A model generated the notes under the pieces. That model was not told where the DNA came from. It was given only the letters and a program-made list of their open reading frames with translations, and did not search any database. Shown here one piece after another: positions 1 through 7,615 of a stretch of 12,143 nt of DNA. The translations under genes and the position numbers were made by a program. Source of the stretch: Chitinophagaceae bacterium (GTDB taxonomy: Bacteria > Bacteroidota > Bacteroidia > Chitinophagales > Chitinophagaceae); assembly GCA_003167015.1 (NCBI GenBank), contig PMUF01000278.1, positions 1 through 12,143 of the forward strand. Direction: 5' to 3'. The number at the start of each line of letters is the position of its first letter. The stretch's first letter is position 1.

Positions 1-703
1 CAAAAAAGGCGGCTGTAGCCTGATTGTTAGTGCTGTTATCCAGGATGGTAATACTGGTCAGCGTTCTTTCCTGGTCGGTGGCATTCAGGCTTATCGCCGT
101 CTGGTATAACTCGGGATCGCCGGCAGGCGCATTATTATTGGAAACGGTCGAATTCCTGTTGATCCTGCCGAGGTTATTCGCCACATAAGGCGTGCCGCCA
201 AACCAATCCAGGATACTATAGGTACCGTAGCTCGTCGATGGGCCGCTCGAAAAATTCAAGGTAATGGTCACGCTGGTAGGGCCATAGCCGGCAGCATCCA
301 GCAGACTGATCTCGGAATATTGCCCTGGCGTGCTGAGGTGCATCGATTGGCTGGAAGTCGTGGACTCGGGTCCGAAAAACAAGGCATTATTGCCTGTATA
401 AGCGGTCATTTGCCAGCTGTTCGCACCACTCGTGAATACCCCGTTGTTAGGCAGGCCGCCGGAAGTGATCACAGAGCTATTGGCCGCTACGAAGGCAAGG
501 CTGTAAAAAATATTGTTGCCACTTCCGTCCAGGGCAGCCGTTGTGACAGTCTGCGGGTTGCTGCCCGATTCTGCCACGAGGTCCTGGTTGAAACTGGCTG
601 CGGTCAGCGTAATGGGCACCAGTTGAGCGCTGGCTCCGAAGCCGGATCCTGCAGCGGCCAGGAGTAATGGGAGGGATTTTATGAAGTTTACATGAGCTTT
701 CAT
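1..703 (-). CDS. Secreted beta-rich surface protein, N-terminal part (runs off window)
   Basis: This frame is open from an ATG at 701-703 to the left edge, giving 234 residues with no stop, so the C-terminus is missing. Residues 1-27 look like a Sec signal peptide: a lysine near the N-terminus, the hydrophobic stretch LPLLLAAAG, and a likely cleavage after GASAQ. The mature part is rich in Ser, Thr, Asn and Gly. It has alternating beta-strand patterns, including SVTITLNFSSG at about 144-154, a DWFGG motif at 166-170 and LGRINRNS at 178-185. This pattern is familiar from large secreted Bacteroidota proteins that often end in a type IX secretion (T9SS) sorting domain. Such a domain would lie outside the window, so T9SS export is inference. 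The gene follows the phosphoglucomutase gene on the same strand, but a strong terminator separates them. The function is not recognised. Confidence 0.8.
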   Translation of the reverse strand, partial: MKAHVNFIKSLPLLLAAAGSGFGASAQLVPITLTAASFNQDLVAESGSNPQTVTTAALDGSGNNIFYSLAFVAANSSVITSGGLPNNGVFTSGANSWQMTAYTGNNALFFGPESTTSSQSMHLSTPGQYSEISLLDAAGYGPTSVTITLNFSSGPSTSYGTYSILDWFGGTPYVANNLGRINRNSTVSNNNAPAGDPELYQTAISLNATDQERTLTSITILDNSTNNQATAAFF

Positions 704-820
704 GGGACGATTTTCTAACTGAATTGAGCCAATTGCCGTACCAATTGGACAACAGAATGAATATCAGTCCCTTTTGCAGTTTTATATCCCGACAGGATTC
801 TTCCGGCGGGAAGGAATTCC

Positions 821-856
821 AAAATCAGGAATAAGGCCGGTGGCCGGCCTTATTCC
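821..856 (-). terminator. Intrinsic terminator of the phosphoglucomutase gene
   Basis: A perfect 13-bp inverted repeat occupies 828-840 and 844-856 with a 3-nt loop (GGAATAAGGCCGG against CCGGCCTTATTCC). Reading the minus strand, the stem is followed by TGATTTT, a short T tract. The last two codons and the stop codon of the mutase gene (stop at 850-852) lie inside the upstream arm. Orientation follows from the T tract; the plus strand has none. It should insulate the secreted-protein gene downstream on the minus strand. Confidence 0.8.
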
Positions 857-2580
857 TTCAAATTCATGTCCCGGATGATCCCGTCGATCCTGGCGCCCAA
901 CTCCGCATTCACCCGATTGAAGTCACCCGCGTCAGACAGTTTCCCATGCACGCTGAAATAGAACTTGATCTTCGGCTCGGTTCCCGATGGACGGGCAGAT
1001 ATCTTACTGCCATCCGCCAGAATGAACTGCAGCACATTGGAGGTGGGCAGCCCGATAGCCCAGGATTCGCCCGACTGCAGGTTTTTGCCTGCGCGCAATT
1101 CATAGTCCAGTAATTGCACGACCGGTGATCCGTTGATCACCGCCGGGGGATGATTGCGATAGGCGCTCATCATCTCCGCGATCTCCTTCTGTCCGTTCAT
1201 GCCCTTCCTGGTAATGGAGATCAAGGATTCTTTGTAAAAACCGAATTGAACATATAATTCGATCAGCTTATCATACAGGCTGCGTCCCTTGTCTTTCTCA
1301 TAGGCCGCCATCTCGCACAGCAACGCTACCGCGCTGACCGCATCCTTATCCCTTATCTGGCTGCCGATCATCAGCCCATAGCTTTCCTCGCCGCCGATGA
1401 CGTAATTTTCCGTCCCCTCTTTTTCCTTGATCAGCTCGGCAATGTACTTGAAACCTGTGAGGACGTTATAGCATTTCACCCCGCTGCGCCGGGCAATCTC
1501 GTCGATCAGATCGGTCGTTACAATAGTCTTCACCACCATATCGTGTGGTCCGGCGATACCCTTTGCCTTACGGGCTTCGATCATATAATTGAAGGCAAGG
1601 ACTGCCGTCTGATTGCCGTTCATCAATATCCACTGTCCCTTTTTATCTTTCACGCCGATGCCTACCCGGTCTGCATCCGGGTCGGTCCCCAGCAGGATGT
1701 CGGCATCGATCTGCTGTGCTTTACGTAATCCGATGTTCATCGCCTCGCTCTCTTCCGGATTGGGATAGATGACGGTTGGAAAATTGCCGTCGGGCGTTGC
1801 CTGCTCATCCACCACGTGCACATTGGTAAAACCGAAACGCTGCAGCACCTCCGGCACCAGCTTGATGCCGGTACCGTGAATGGGCGTATAGACGATCCTC
1901 AGGTTATGCTGGCGTTCAATGACCTCAGGATAGACCGACAGGCTGCGGACCATCGCGATATAGGCCTCATCGACATCCTTTCCGATCATCGTAATATTCA
2001 TTTCACCCCCGCCCCATTTCACTTCGTCGATCCCCGCGATCTTATCCACTTCGGCAATGACATTCTTATCATGAGGGGGCACCAGCTGGCCGCCGTCGTC
2101 CCAATAGGCCTTATAGCCATTGTATTCTTTGGGGTTATGTGAAGCCGTACAGACCAGCCCACCCTGGCAGTGCAGGTACCTGATGGCAAAACTAAGTTCG
2201 GGCGTCGGGCGGAGAGACTGGAATAAATATACCTTTATCCCATTGGCTGCGAAAACGTTAGCCGCGGTCTCGGCGAAAAAACGGCTGTTATTCCGGCTGT
2301 CATGCGCAATAGCCACCTTTACCTCCCGGTTAGGGAAAGATTTCTTCAGGTAGTTGGCATACCCCTGGGTAGCCATCCCGACCGTATATTTGTTCATCCG
2401 GTTGGTGCCCACTCCCATCAGCCCGCGCAATCCGCCGGTACCGAATTCCAGGTTGCGATAGAAGCTCTCTATCAATTCATTAGGGTTTTCCTGCTGCAAA
2501 CGACTGACCTCATCCCTTGTGGCCTGATCATAATTTTCTGTCAACCATAAATTCACTTTTTCCTGTATTGCAGCATCCAT
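850..2580 (-). CDS. Phospho-sugar mutase (phosphoglucomutase/phosphomannomutase)
   Basis: This 576-residue protein is full length for the bacterial alpha-D-phosphohexomutase family, cytoplasmic enzymes that interconvert hexose 1-phosphates and 6-phosphates, for example glucose-1-P and glucose-6-P. All four family signatures are present in order. The phosphoserine loop TASHNP is at 145-150, with Ser147 as the expected phospho-carrier. The Mg-binding loop DPDADR is at 300-305, with Asp300, Asp302 and Asp304 as ligands. The sugar-binding loop GGEESYG is at 396-402, and the phosphate-binding loop starts with RPSGTEP at 530. The N-terminal FGTGGLRG at 46-53 is typical of the long phosphoglucomutase-2-like subgroup common in Bacteroidota. 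Substrate preference (glucose, mannose or pentose phosphate) cannot be decided from sequence alone. The gene is monocistronic as far as can be seen: its own terminator lies downstream and a divergent gene upstream. Confidence 0.95.
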   Translation of the reverse strand: MDAAIQEKVNLWLTENYDQATRDEVSRLQQENPNELIESFYRNLEFGTGGLRGLMGVGTNRMNKYTVGMATQGYANYLKKSFPNREVKVAIAHDSRNNSRFFAETAANVFAANGIKVYLFQSLRPTPELSFAIRYLHCQGGLVCTASHNPKEYNGYKAYWDDGGQLVPPHDKNVIAEVDKIAGIDEVKWGGGEMNITMIGKDVDEAYIAMVRSLSVYPEVIERQHNLRIVYTPIHGTGIKLVPEVLQRFGFTNVHVVDEQATPDGNFPTVIYPNPEESEAMNIGLRKAQQIDADILLGTDPDADRVGIGVKDKKGQWILMNGNQTAVLAFNYMIEARKAKGIAGPHDMVVKTIVTTDLIDEIARRSGVKCYNVLTGFKYIAELIKEKEGTENYVIGGEESYGLMIGSQIRDKDAVSAVALLCEMAAYEKDKGRSLYDKLIELYVQFGFYKESLISITRKGMNGQKEIAEMMSAYRNHPPAVINGSPVVQLLDYELRAGKNLQSGESWAIGLPTSNVLQFILADGSKISARPSGTEPKIKFYFSVHGKLSDAGDFNRVNAELGARIDGIIRDMNLKE

Positions 2581-2693
2581 CTCGTTGGGTTTTCTGTTTG
2601 ATAATCAGATCGGACCAGCGGCCCGATCGGGGCAACAATTTCGGTACAATTGGGAATATGAGCAAATCCCGGCAGAAAGATTCGGTGACAGGC

Positions 2694-2723
2694 TTGTAAT
2701 ATTTAGCAGAAATAGTATATTTG
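2694..2723 (+). promoter_or_regulatory. Bacteroidota-type sigma-70 promoter for the GYF_2 gene
   Basis: TATATTTG at 2716-2723 matches the Bacteroidota -7 consensus TAnnTTTG exactly. A TTG at 2694-2696 lies 19 bp upstream, in the range expected for the -33 element. Transcription would begin near 2730, leaving a 5' leader of roughly 125 nt before the ATG at 2856. The match is by eye; no start-site data are available. Confidence 0.6.
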
Positions 2724-2855
2724 TATGGCTGATCCGCCTTGAAGTCTGCTATAAGTATAACTTACCCTTCACAATATCCGGTGAAATTTTTGATGCGTTC
2801 ATACTGATTGAGTTCGATTGATATACCTCTTAACCCACGCCGATCATATTATATC

Positions 2856-4085
2856 ATGACGTATCTGCTCTTACGCGATAATAAACAAAGTGGCCCCTAT
2901 TCTTTTGAAGATTTAAAGACAAAGGGTCTGAAAGCCTATGACCTGGTATGGGTTGAAGGCAGAAGCGCCGCATGGCGTTATCCCTCTGAAATTGACGAAT
3001 TGAGCACCTTTGCCCCCGCAGTGGAAGAGCAGCCTTTCGATCGCTTCTACAAAAAACCGGCTGCTGTATCCGGTTCATCTGCTGGGTCTGCTCTGACTTC
3101 CCAGCCTGCAGTGGTGTCTTCCGGATCAACCACATTGACGTCTCAACCTTTTTATTCGGAAGATCAGTCTCCAACGACGCGCAAACGCACCATATATGTG
3201 ACGATGCCTGGTGGTACCGCCGCTCCTGTCACTGTACGGGAGACTGTTCGCGAGGTCTCCCTTGAAACTACCCGTGAGACTGTTAATAATGGGGATTATG
3301 CCGGGGAATTAATGCCCCGGTCCAGACCCCGGAAGAAGGCAGGTATCCTGCAACCCGTCCTTATCGGCGTAGGAATCTTAGTCTTGCTGGCCGGCGGCAT
3401 CTTCATCGGCCTTTCCATCAACAGGAATACCATTCAACCCGTCACGCATACTACGGCTTCGCCACTGCCGGTGCCGCCCGTCGTTTCGTCTGCCGTCACT
3501 GCCCCCCCGACTCAACCCGCAAACACTACTGCCACTACCCAGGACCGTGACCATTCGATCCCCAACTCTCTTTCCGGGGCAGCTGCGATCGTTGCCGGCA
3601 AGACAGGAAAAATAGCAGCGCCAAAGCAAAAAGCTATCCTGCCCAGAAGCCAGGCCGTACTGCCGCCGACCGCCGGCGACTCTTCCACAGCAGGCATTCC
3701 CGTCATCCATCGCGAAGCAGAACACAGGACAGACGCGGCTGACAACCCCGACGCAGCCGATAAGGGAGCCCCGAAAGTCAACCTGGCCAGCCAGGTATCT
3801 GTAGGCGCCAATAAATATGAAGTAGGTACATTCGGCGGCATATCGAACCTGCAGGTCACCGTTTCTAACAAGTCAACTTATCCCCTGGATCTGGTAGTGG
3901 TAGAAGTGCAGTACATCCAGGCTAACAAGAAAACCTACAAGACTGAAAATCTATATTTCCATGGTGTCGGCCCCGGCATGGCAATGATGCAGGAAGCACC
4001 CAAGAGCTCCCGGGGCATCAAAATAGAATATAAGATCACCCTGATCAATTCCAAAGAACTGGGCTTATCTGAGTCCGGTTTATAA
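2856..4085 (+). CDS. GYF_2-domain single-pass membrane protein with extracytoplasmic beta domain
   Basis: The protein has 409 residues. Residues 1-50 form a GYF_2-type domain: MTYLLLRDNKQSGPYSFEDL, then a VWVEG-x4-W core ending near the ELS at 48-50. In other proteins this fold binds peptides or acts as a docking module. A low-complexity Ser/Thr/Pro linker follows, then a basic RSRPRKK stretch (155-161), one transmembrane helix (about 164-187), a second Pro/Thr/Ala-rich linker (190-300) and a C-terminal beta domain (about 308-400). The last includes NLQVTVSNKS and LVVVEVQYI and resembles FxLYD-like immunoglobulin folds. The positive-inside rule puts the GYF domain in the cytoplasm and the beta domain in the periplasm. 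The frame extends upstream to a TTG at 2808, but ATG 2856 is preferred because the domain begins exactly there. The function is unknown; a scaffold or signalling role is inference. Confidence 0.85.
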   Translation: MTYLLLRDNKQSGPYSFEDLKTKGLKAYDLVWVEGRSAAWRYPSEIDELSTFAPAVEEQPFDRFYKKPAAVSGSSAGSALTSQPAVVSSGSTTLTSQPFYSEDQSPTTRKRTIYVTMPGGTAAPVTVRETVREVSLETTRETVNNGDYAGELMPRSRPRKKAGILQPVLIGVGILVLLAGGIFIGLSINRNTIQPVTHTTASPLPVPPVVSSAVTAPPTQPANTTATTQDRDHSIPNSLSGAAAIVAGKTGKIAAPKQKAILPRSQAVLPPTAGDSSTAGIPVIHREAEHRTDAADNPDAADKGAPKVNLASQVSVGANKYEVGTFGGISNLQVTVSNKSTYPLDLVVVEVQYIQANKKTYKTENLYFHGVGPGMAMMQEAPKSSRGIKIEYKITLINSKELGLSESGL

Positions 4086-4282
4086 ACTTATTACTATTAC
4101 TAAATGGTTCATTAACATATAATTTTCACCCTTTCTCCCTGATTGGCATAGTAGTTGAAAATTAGTAGCATTCTCAAAACCCTCGTCGCCTATTCATTCT
4201 TTTTAAAACCTGTAGCAAGATCATTGGTATACTGCTTGATGGAGCAGTTGTATTTATTATGAGTATCAAAAAAGGAAATGGT

Positions 4283-4600
4283 ATGAGAAATGCAATGGTG
4301 CAATTATGTTTAGTTATTATGGGGATTTCCAGTATCCATGCAGTCAGACTGATGCAGACTGCCTCTTTTCACGTCCGGGTATTCCCGGCAACCGCTGCAG
4401 ACAAAGTCTGGGCGATCCAGGGCCATGATTCAGTGGAAATGACGAACGTACAGGGCGAATATTACCTGCGTTCCATTAACCCCGGCTATTGGCAGGTATC
4501 CGTCGAGGCGAATGCGCCCTATAAAGATAGCCGCTATGAAATGACTGTTAAGCCCGGCATCGATAAAGATCTTGGCGAAATCCGATTGCAGAACGATTAA
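4283..4600 (+). CDS. Small secreted protein with carboxypeptidase-regulatory-like beta domain
   Basis: This is a short secreted protein of 105 residues from ATG 4283. An in-frame ATG at 4259 would add eight residues. I prefer 4283 because AAAGGA (4271-4276) lies six bases before it and the signal peptide then starts cleanly (MRNAMVQLCLVIMGISSIHA). The rest is a single beta-sandwich-like module with the pattern VWAIQGHDSVEMT, then LRSINPGYWQVSVEA, then APYKDSRYEMTVK and DLGEIRLQ. This resembles the carboxypeptidase regulatory-like (prealbumin-like) domains seen alone in small Bacteroidota exported proteins. No catalytic residues are apparent. It lies 197 bp after the GYF_2 gene on the same strand, so co-transcription is possible but not shown. 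Its stop codon overlaps that of the convergent DUF1501 gene. Confidence 0.75.
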   Translation: MRNAMVQLCLVIMGISSIHAVRLMQTASFHVRVFPATAADKVWAIQGHDSVEMTNVQGEYYLRSINPGYWQVSVEANAPYKDSRYEMTVKPGIDKDLGEIRLQND

Positions 4601-5901
4601 GCTCCCTGCCGGATCAATGCCAGGGAAGGGTATTTTTTCAGGAGGGCCGTCTCGGCGATCGTTTCATCTGACAGGAACCATTTTTCCAATAACGTGTTAT
4701 AGACCGAGCGGAAATCGTATTGCATGGCAATATTATCATTGACCGTCAACTTGTCCGGCCAGCCGGGATTCTGGCCAATGACGCCGCCCTGTACTTTTTC
4801 CCCAAATACAAATACCGGCGCCGCCGCCCCATGGTCGGTTCCCCCGCTGGCATTGGATTGAATCCTTCTGCCGAACTCCGAAAATGTCATTCCCATTACC
4901 CTATCGCTGACCTGCAACAAGGAAAGATCATCCTGGAAAGCATTGATAGCCTCAGATAATTTGGCCAGCAGCCTGGCATGCGCCCCAGTCGTCGGATCAC
5001 CAGGCTCCACCTGCCGGGCGTGCGTATCGAAGCCTCCTATGCTCACCAGGTAAAACTGGGTCCTCAATCCCCCCGCTACCAGCCGTGCAACGATCTTCAG
5101 CTGGTCGGCCAGCGGATTCTTCCCGGGAGCAGGGTAACAATCCGACTGTTTCGTCACCTTCTGCGCCGCAGCCTTGATCACGCCGGCATACTGATCCGTC
5201 TTGACGGCCATCTCCCGGATATAAGCCAGCTGATCCCCTGCCCTCGAGTCCGGCACGGGCTCGGATTTATCATTGATCAAATCGTAGAAGCTATTCGGGT
5301 TACTGATGGCCATTCCCATTGTCAATCCCGGACCCTGCAACGCCGGGGACACCAGCGAGCCGACTTGTATCGCCAGCGGATCGGGCATATCCGGATTGGG
5401 ATAGTTCCGCGGAAATTGCGGATACCGCTCATCCAGATAGCGACCGGCCCACCCCGTCGGTAAGATCTGGCCCGCATCCGCCCCCGTCAGCCAGATATCC
5501 GTTGCGCGGAAATGGGAGAAATTGGGTTGTGGATAGGATACGCCCTGGATAATGGCCAGTTTTCCTGTCTCAAAAAGCCACTGCATTTCCGGCATCGCCG
5601 GGTTCAGTCCTGTCTGGTCGAAGCCTTTGAGGTGCAATATTTTATTTTCGGGAATCGCAATATTCGCGCGTGCCGCGTGATAGGCGTCATAATGCCCCAG
5701 CGGGATCACGGTATTCAATCCGTCATTGCCTCCGTTCAGTTGGATCAGGACCACCACCCTGCCCTCTCCCAGCCCCCGCGCGGCCGCCCGCAATGAAGGA
5801 GAATCAGCCCATGCACGAAAAGACATTCCGTGTACCAGCGACGGTAAGACCACGGGCATTGTCAGCGGTAGCGTTCTACGGAAAAAGTCTCTGCGCTTCA
5901 T
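4597..5901 (-). CDS. DUF1501 family exported protein, Tat-type leader
   Basis: This 434-residue protein carries the hallmarks of DUF1501, a poorly characterised family distantly related to the alkaline phosphatase/sulfatase superfamily. The N-terminus MKRRDFFRRT with a following hydrophobic stretch (LPLTMPVVLPSLV) resembles a twin-arginine signal, so export in folded form is likely. Family motifs appear in order: LNGGNDGLNTVIP (55-67), NFSHFRATDIW (127-137), GGFDTH (289-294), FSEFGRR (340-346) and GTDHG (354-358). The conserved Asp and His residues in these motifs (Asp60, Asp292, His294, Asp356, His357) are plausible metal ligands; this is inference from the superfamily. The ATG lies 13 bases after the DUF1800 stop, so the two genes form an operon. 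Substrate and pathway are unknown. Confidence 0.9.
   Translation of the reverse strand: MKRRDFFRRTLPLTMPVVLPSLVHGMSFRAWADSPSLRAAARGLGEGRVVVLIQLNGGNDGLNTVIPLGHYDAYHAARANIAIPENKILHLKGFDQTGLNPAMPEMQWLFETGKLAIIQGVSYPQPNFSHFRATDIWLTGADAGQILPTGWAGRYLDERYPQFPRNYPNPDMPDPLAIQVGSLVSPALQGPGLTMGMAISNPNSFYDLINDKSEPVPDSRAGDQLAYIREMAVKTDQYAGVIKAAAQKVTKQSDCYPAPGKNPLADQLKIVARLVAGGLRTQFYLVSIGGFDTHARQVEPGDPTTGAHARLLAKLSEAINAFQDDLSLLQVSDRVMGMTFSEFGRRIQSNASGGTDHGAAAPVFVFGEKVQGGVIGQNPGWPDKLTVNDNIAMQYDFRSVYNTLLEKWFLSDETIAETALLKKYPSLALIRQGA
4603..4638 (+). terminator. Possible weak intrinsic terminator after the small secreted protein gene
   Basis: TCCCTG at 4603-4608 can pair with CAGGGA at 4621-4626, followed after six bases by six T residues (4633-4638). 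The stem is short, the loop is 12 nt and the T tract is displaced, so this is a weak candidate. It lies inside the 3' coding end of the opposing DUF1501 gene. Confidence 0.3.
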
Positions 5902-5914
5902 AGTAAATTGTTTT

Positions 5915-7525
5915 TTACATTAACTGGTATTCCGGCATATCCATGAGGTGCCGGTATAACGCCCGCAATTTATTCGTGACGGTGTTCATAGCATTCTTGT
6001 CGTCCGGCTTCTCCCGGAACGCCTTCCAGGCATTGGTCCAATAATGATCAGAAGCCATGCCTACCAACCCGGACAGCAAGGTATTGGTCTTGATGAATTG
6101 TAATTCTTCCGGCGGCAATTCGACACTGTACAGGGCATGCATCGAGTCGATGATCAGTTGGTCCGGGTCCGCCGGGTCAGGCAGGCCGGCAGCAAAAGCC
6201 ACGGGGTCGATCACCACCTTTTTCCCGTTACGGCCCAGGCCGCCGCCAATCATCCGGTCCGAGAACATATTCCGTTTCGGCAAGGTATCGCTGCTGATCC
6301 ATAGCTTGTCATACTCCGGCTGCTGATAATAGGCCTGCCAGCCCGCTACATTGGGCGGATCACCGATATTCTGCTGCAGACCGGCCGCCTGGTTGCGTAG
6401 CTGCTCCCAAAAACCGTACAGATCGGAATATTCACCGGCGTCGGGGAAAGCGACATCGAATTCCCTGCATAACCCAACCGTAAAATCCACCGGGCTCTTG
6501 ATCATGCTGCCCTTATTGGCAGGATCGAAAAAGTGGCGGCTGCACAGCAACTCTTCCAGCACAGGTTGAATGGCATAGTCTTTTTTGCGAAATAGCTTCG
6601 CCAGCGGCTTGATGACCTGCTGCTCTGTTTCGTCATCTATCGTGTGATAGACAAAGAAGCGATACAGCTTACGACATAAGAAAAGGGATACTTCTTCGCT
6701 GGCAAAGATCATGTCCAGCATCTGATCCAGTTCGGTCACCGCATCCTTTCCCTTTATCCCCCTGATCACCGTGTTGCCGTAAAAAGAAGAAAAGATCTTA
6801 TCCCCTTCATCATGCCGGTTAGGATCGAAAGAAGAAGTATAGGTCTTGTAATTGACGGTATAGCCGGTCAGCACCCGTGCTGCCGCTTTTACATCCGACT
6901 CCGTGTAATGCGAACCGGGCCCCTTGCCGACGGTGAACAACTCCTGCAACTCGCGGCCGTAATTCTCATCCGGCGCTTTTTTCGTATTGGCATATCCGTT
7001 GAGGTACCGCAGCATAGCGGGCTCAGTCGTCATCGCCTTCACCAGCTGCCGGAAGTTGCCCAACGCATGTTCACGTAATAGCGCATTGTACCGGTAGCAG
7101 AACAAGGCATTGTCTACCGTATTGGTCTCGGTGACAAAATGGTTGTGCCAGAACAACACCATCTTCTCCCGAATGCTCCTGTCCTGTCCTATCATCAGCC
7201 CCAGCCACCAGGATTTGAAAGAATTCTTCCTCCGGCCGTTATTCATGCCATCGTATTTCAGGGATAACGTCCAATCATTCCCCGCCGCTATTTCCGGGTC
7301 GGTATATTTGTCGTCGTTGTAATTATTGACGGGAGGCGCCGGTAAGGCGTAGGTTGTATACAACAGCTCCCGTACCGCTTTCCTCGGAGATTTTTGAAGG
7401 AAATAAGCCAGGTCGGATCGTTTGACGCCGAACATCGTACGTCGCAGCAGATGAGCTGCCCGCATCTCGTCCCACGGTCCTTTATAGCGGCGGATGCCGG
7501 ATGTTATCAACGTTGGATTAGGCAT
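5915..7525 (-). CDS. DUF1800 family protein
   Basis: This 536-residue protein matches DUF1800, a family of unknown function usually encoded beside DUF1501. Recognisable blocks are AAHLLRRTMFGV (23-34), the REKMVLFWHNHF segment (119-130), the NYGRELQELFTVG block (188-200), ARVLTGYTV (216-224) and a C-terminal DPPNVAGW (389-396). No signal peptide or membrane helix is visible at the N-terminus, unlike its partner DUF1501 with a Tat-type leader. It is the first gene of the two-gene unit, with 13 bases between its stop and the DUF1501 start. The pair is common in Bacteroidota, Planctomycetota and Proteobacteria and is sometimes found near polysaccharide or secretion genes. No reaction can be assigned from sequence. 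Confidence 0.9.
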   Translation of the reverse strand: MPNPTLITSGIRRYKGPWDEMRAAHLLRRTMFGVKRSDLAYFLQKSPRKAVRELLYTTYALPAPPVNNYNDDKYTDPEIAAGNDWTLSLKYDGMNNGRRKNSFKSWWLGLMIGQDRSIREKMVLFWHNHFVTETNTVDNALFCYRYNALLREHALGNFRQLVKAMTTEPAMLRYLNGYANTKKAPDENYGRELQELFTVGKGPGSHYTESDVKAAARVLTGYTVNYKTYTSSFDPNRHDEGDKIFSSFYGNTVIRGIKGKDAVTELDQMLDMIFASEEVSLFLCRKLYRFFVYHTIDDETEQQVIKPLAKLFRKKDYAIQPVLEELLCSRHFFDPANKGSMIKSPVDFTVGLCREFDVAFPDAGEYSDLYGFWEQLRNQAAGLQQNIGDPPNVAGWQAYYQQPEYDKLWISSDTLPKRNMFSDRMIGGGLGRNGKKVVIDPVAFAAGLPDPADPDQLIIDSMHALYSVELPPEELQFIKTNTLLSGLVGMASDHYWTNAWKAFREKPDDKNAMNTVTNKLRALYRHLMDMPEYQLM

Positions 7526-7615
7526 ATTACTTTCATTCAGACAGAATTATGCCAGAAAAGTTTAATAGGTTCCCTGTTAGCAGCCAGTTAACAAAACAAC
7601 TTATCTTGTGTACCC

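Noticed and set aside
729..748. Two CCAATTG copies 12 bases apart before the secreted-protein gene
   Set aside because: These are short, self-complementary sequences without an adjoining recognisable promoter, so an operator role cannot be supported.
2608..2628. Inverted repeat GATCGG/CCGATC in the mutase leader
   Set aside because: A six-base stem with a nine-base loop in a GC-rich stretch is likely by chance; there is no T tract or promoter alignment.
2808..2855. TTG start adding 16 residues to the GYF_2 protein
   Set aside because: The GYF_2 domain begins exactly at ATG 2856, and the additional residues do not belong to the fold.
4978..5463. Open plus-strand frame of 161 codons opposite the DUF1501 gene
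   Set aside because: It is antisense to a clear DUF1501 coding region, has a composition biased to Arg/Pro/Leu typical of shadow frames, and shows no recognisable motif.
7526..7615. Promoter for saccharopine dehydrogenase at TATCTTG (7602-7608)
   Set aside because: It is one base short of the TAnnTTTG consensus, lies only seven bases before the ATG, and has no convincing -33 element; too weak to list.
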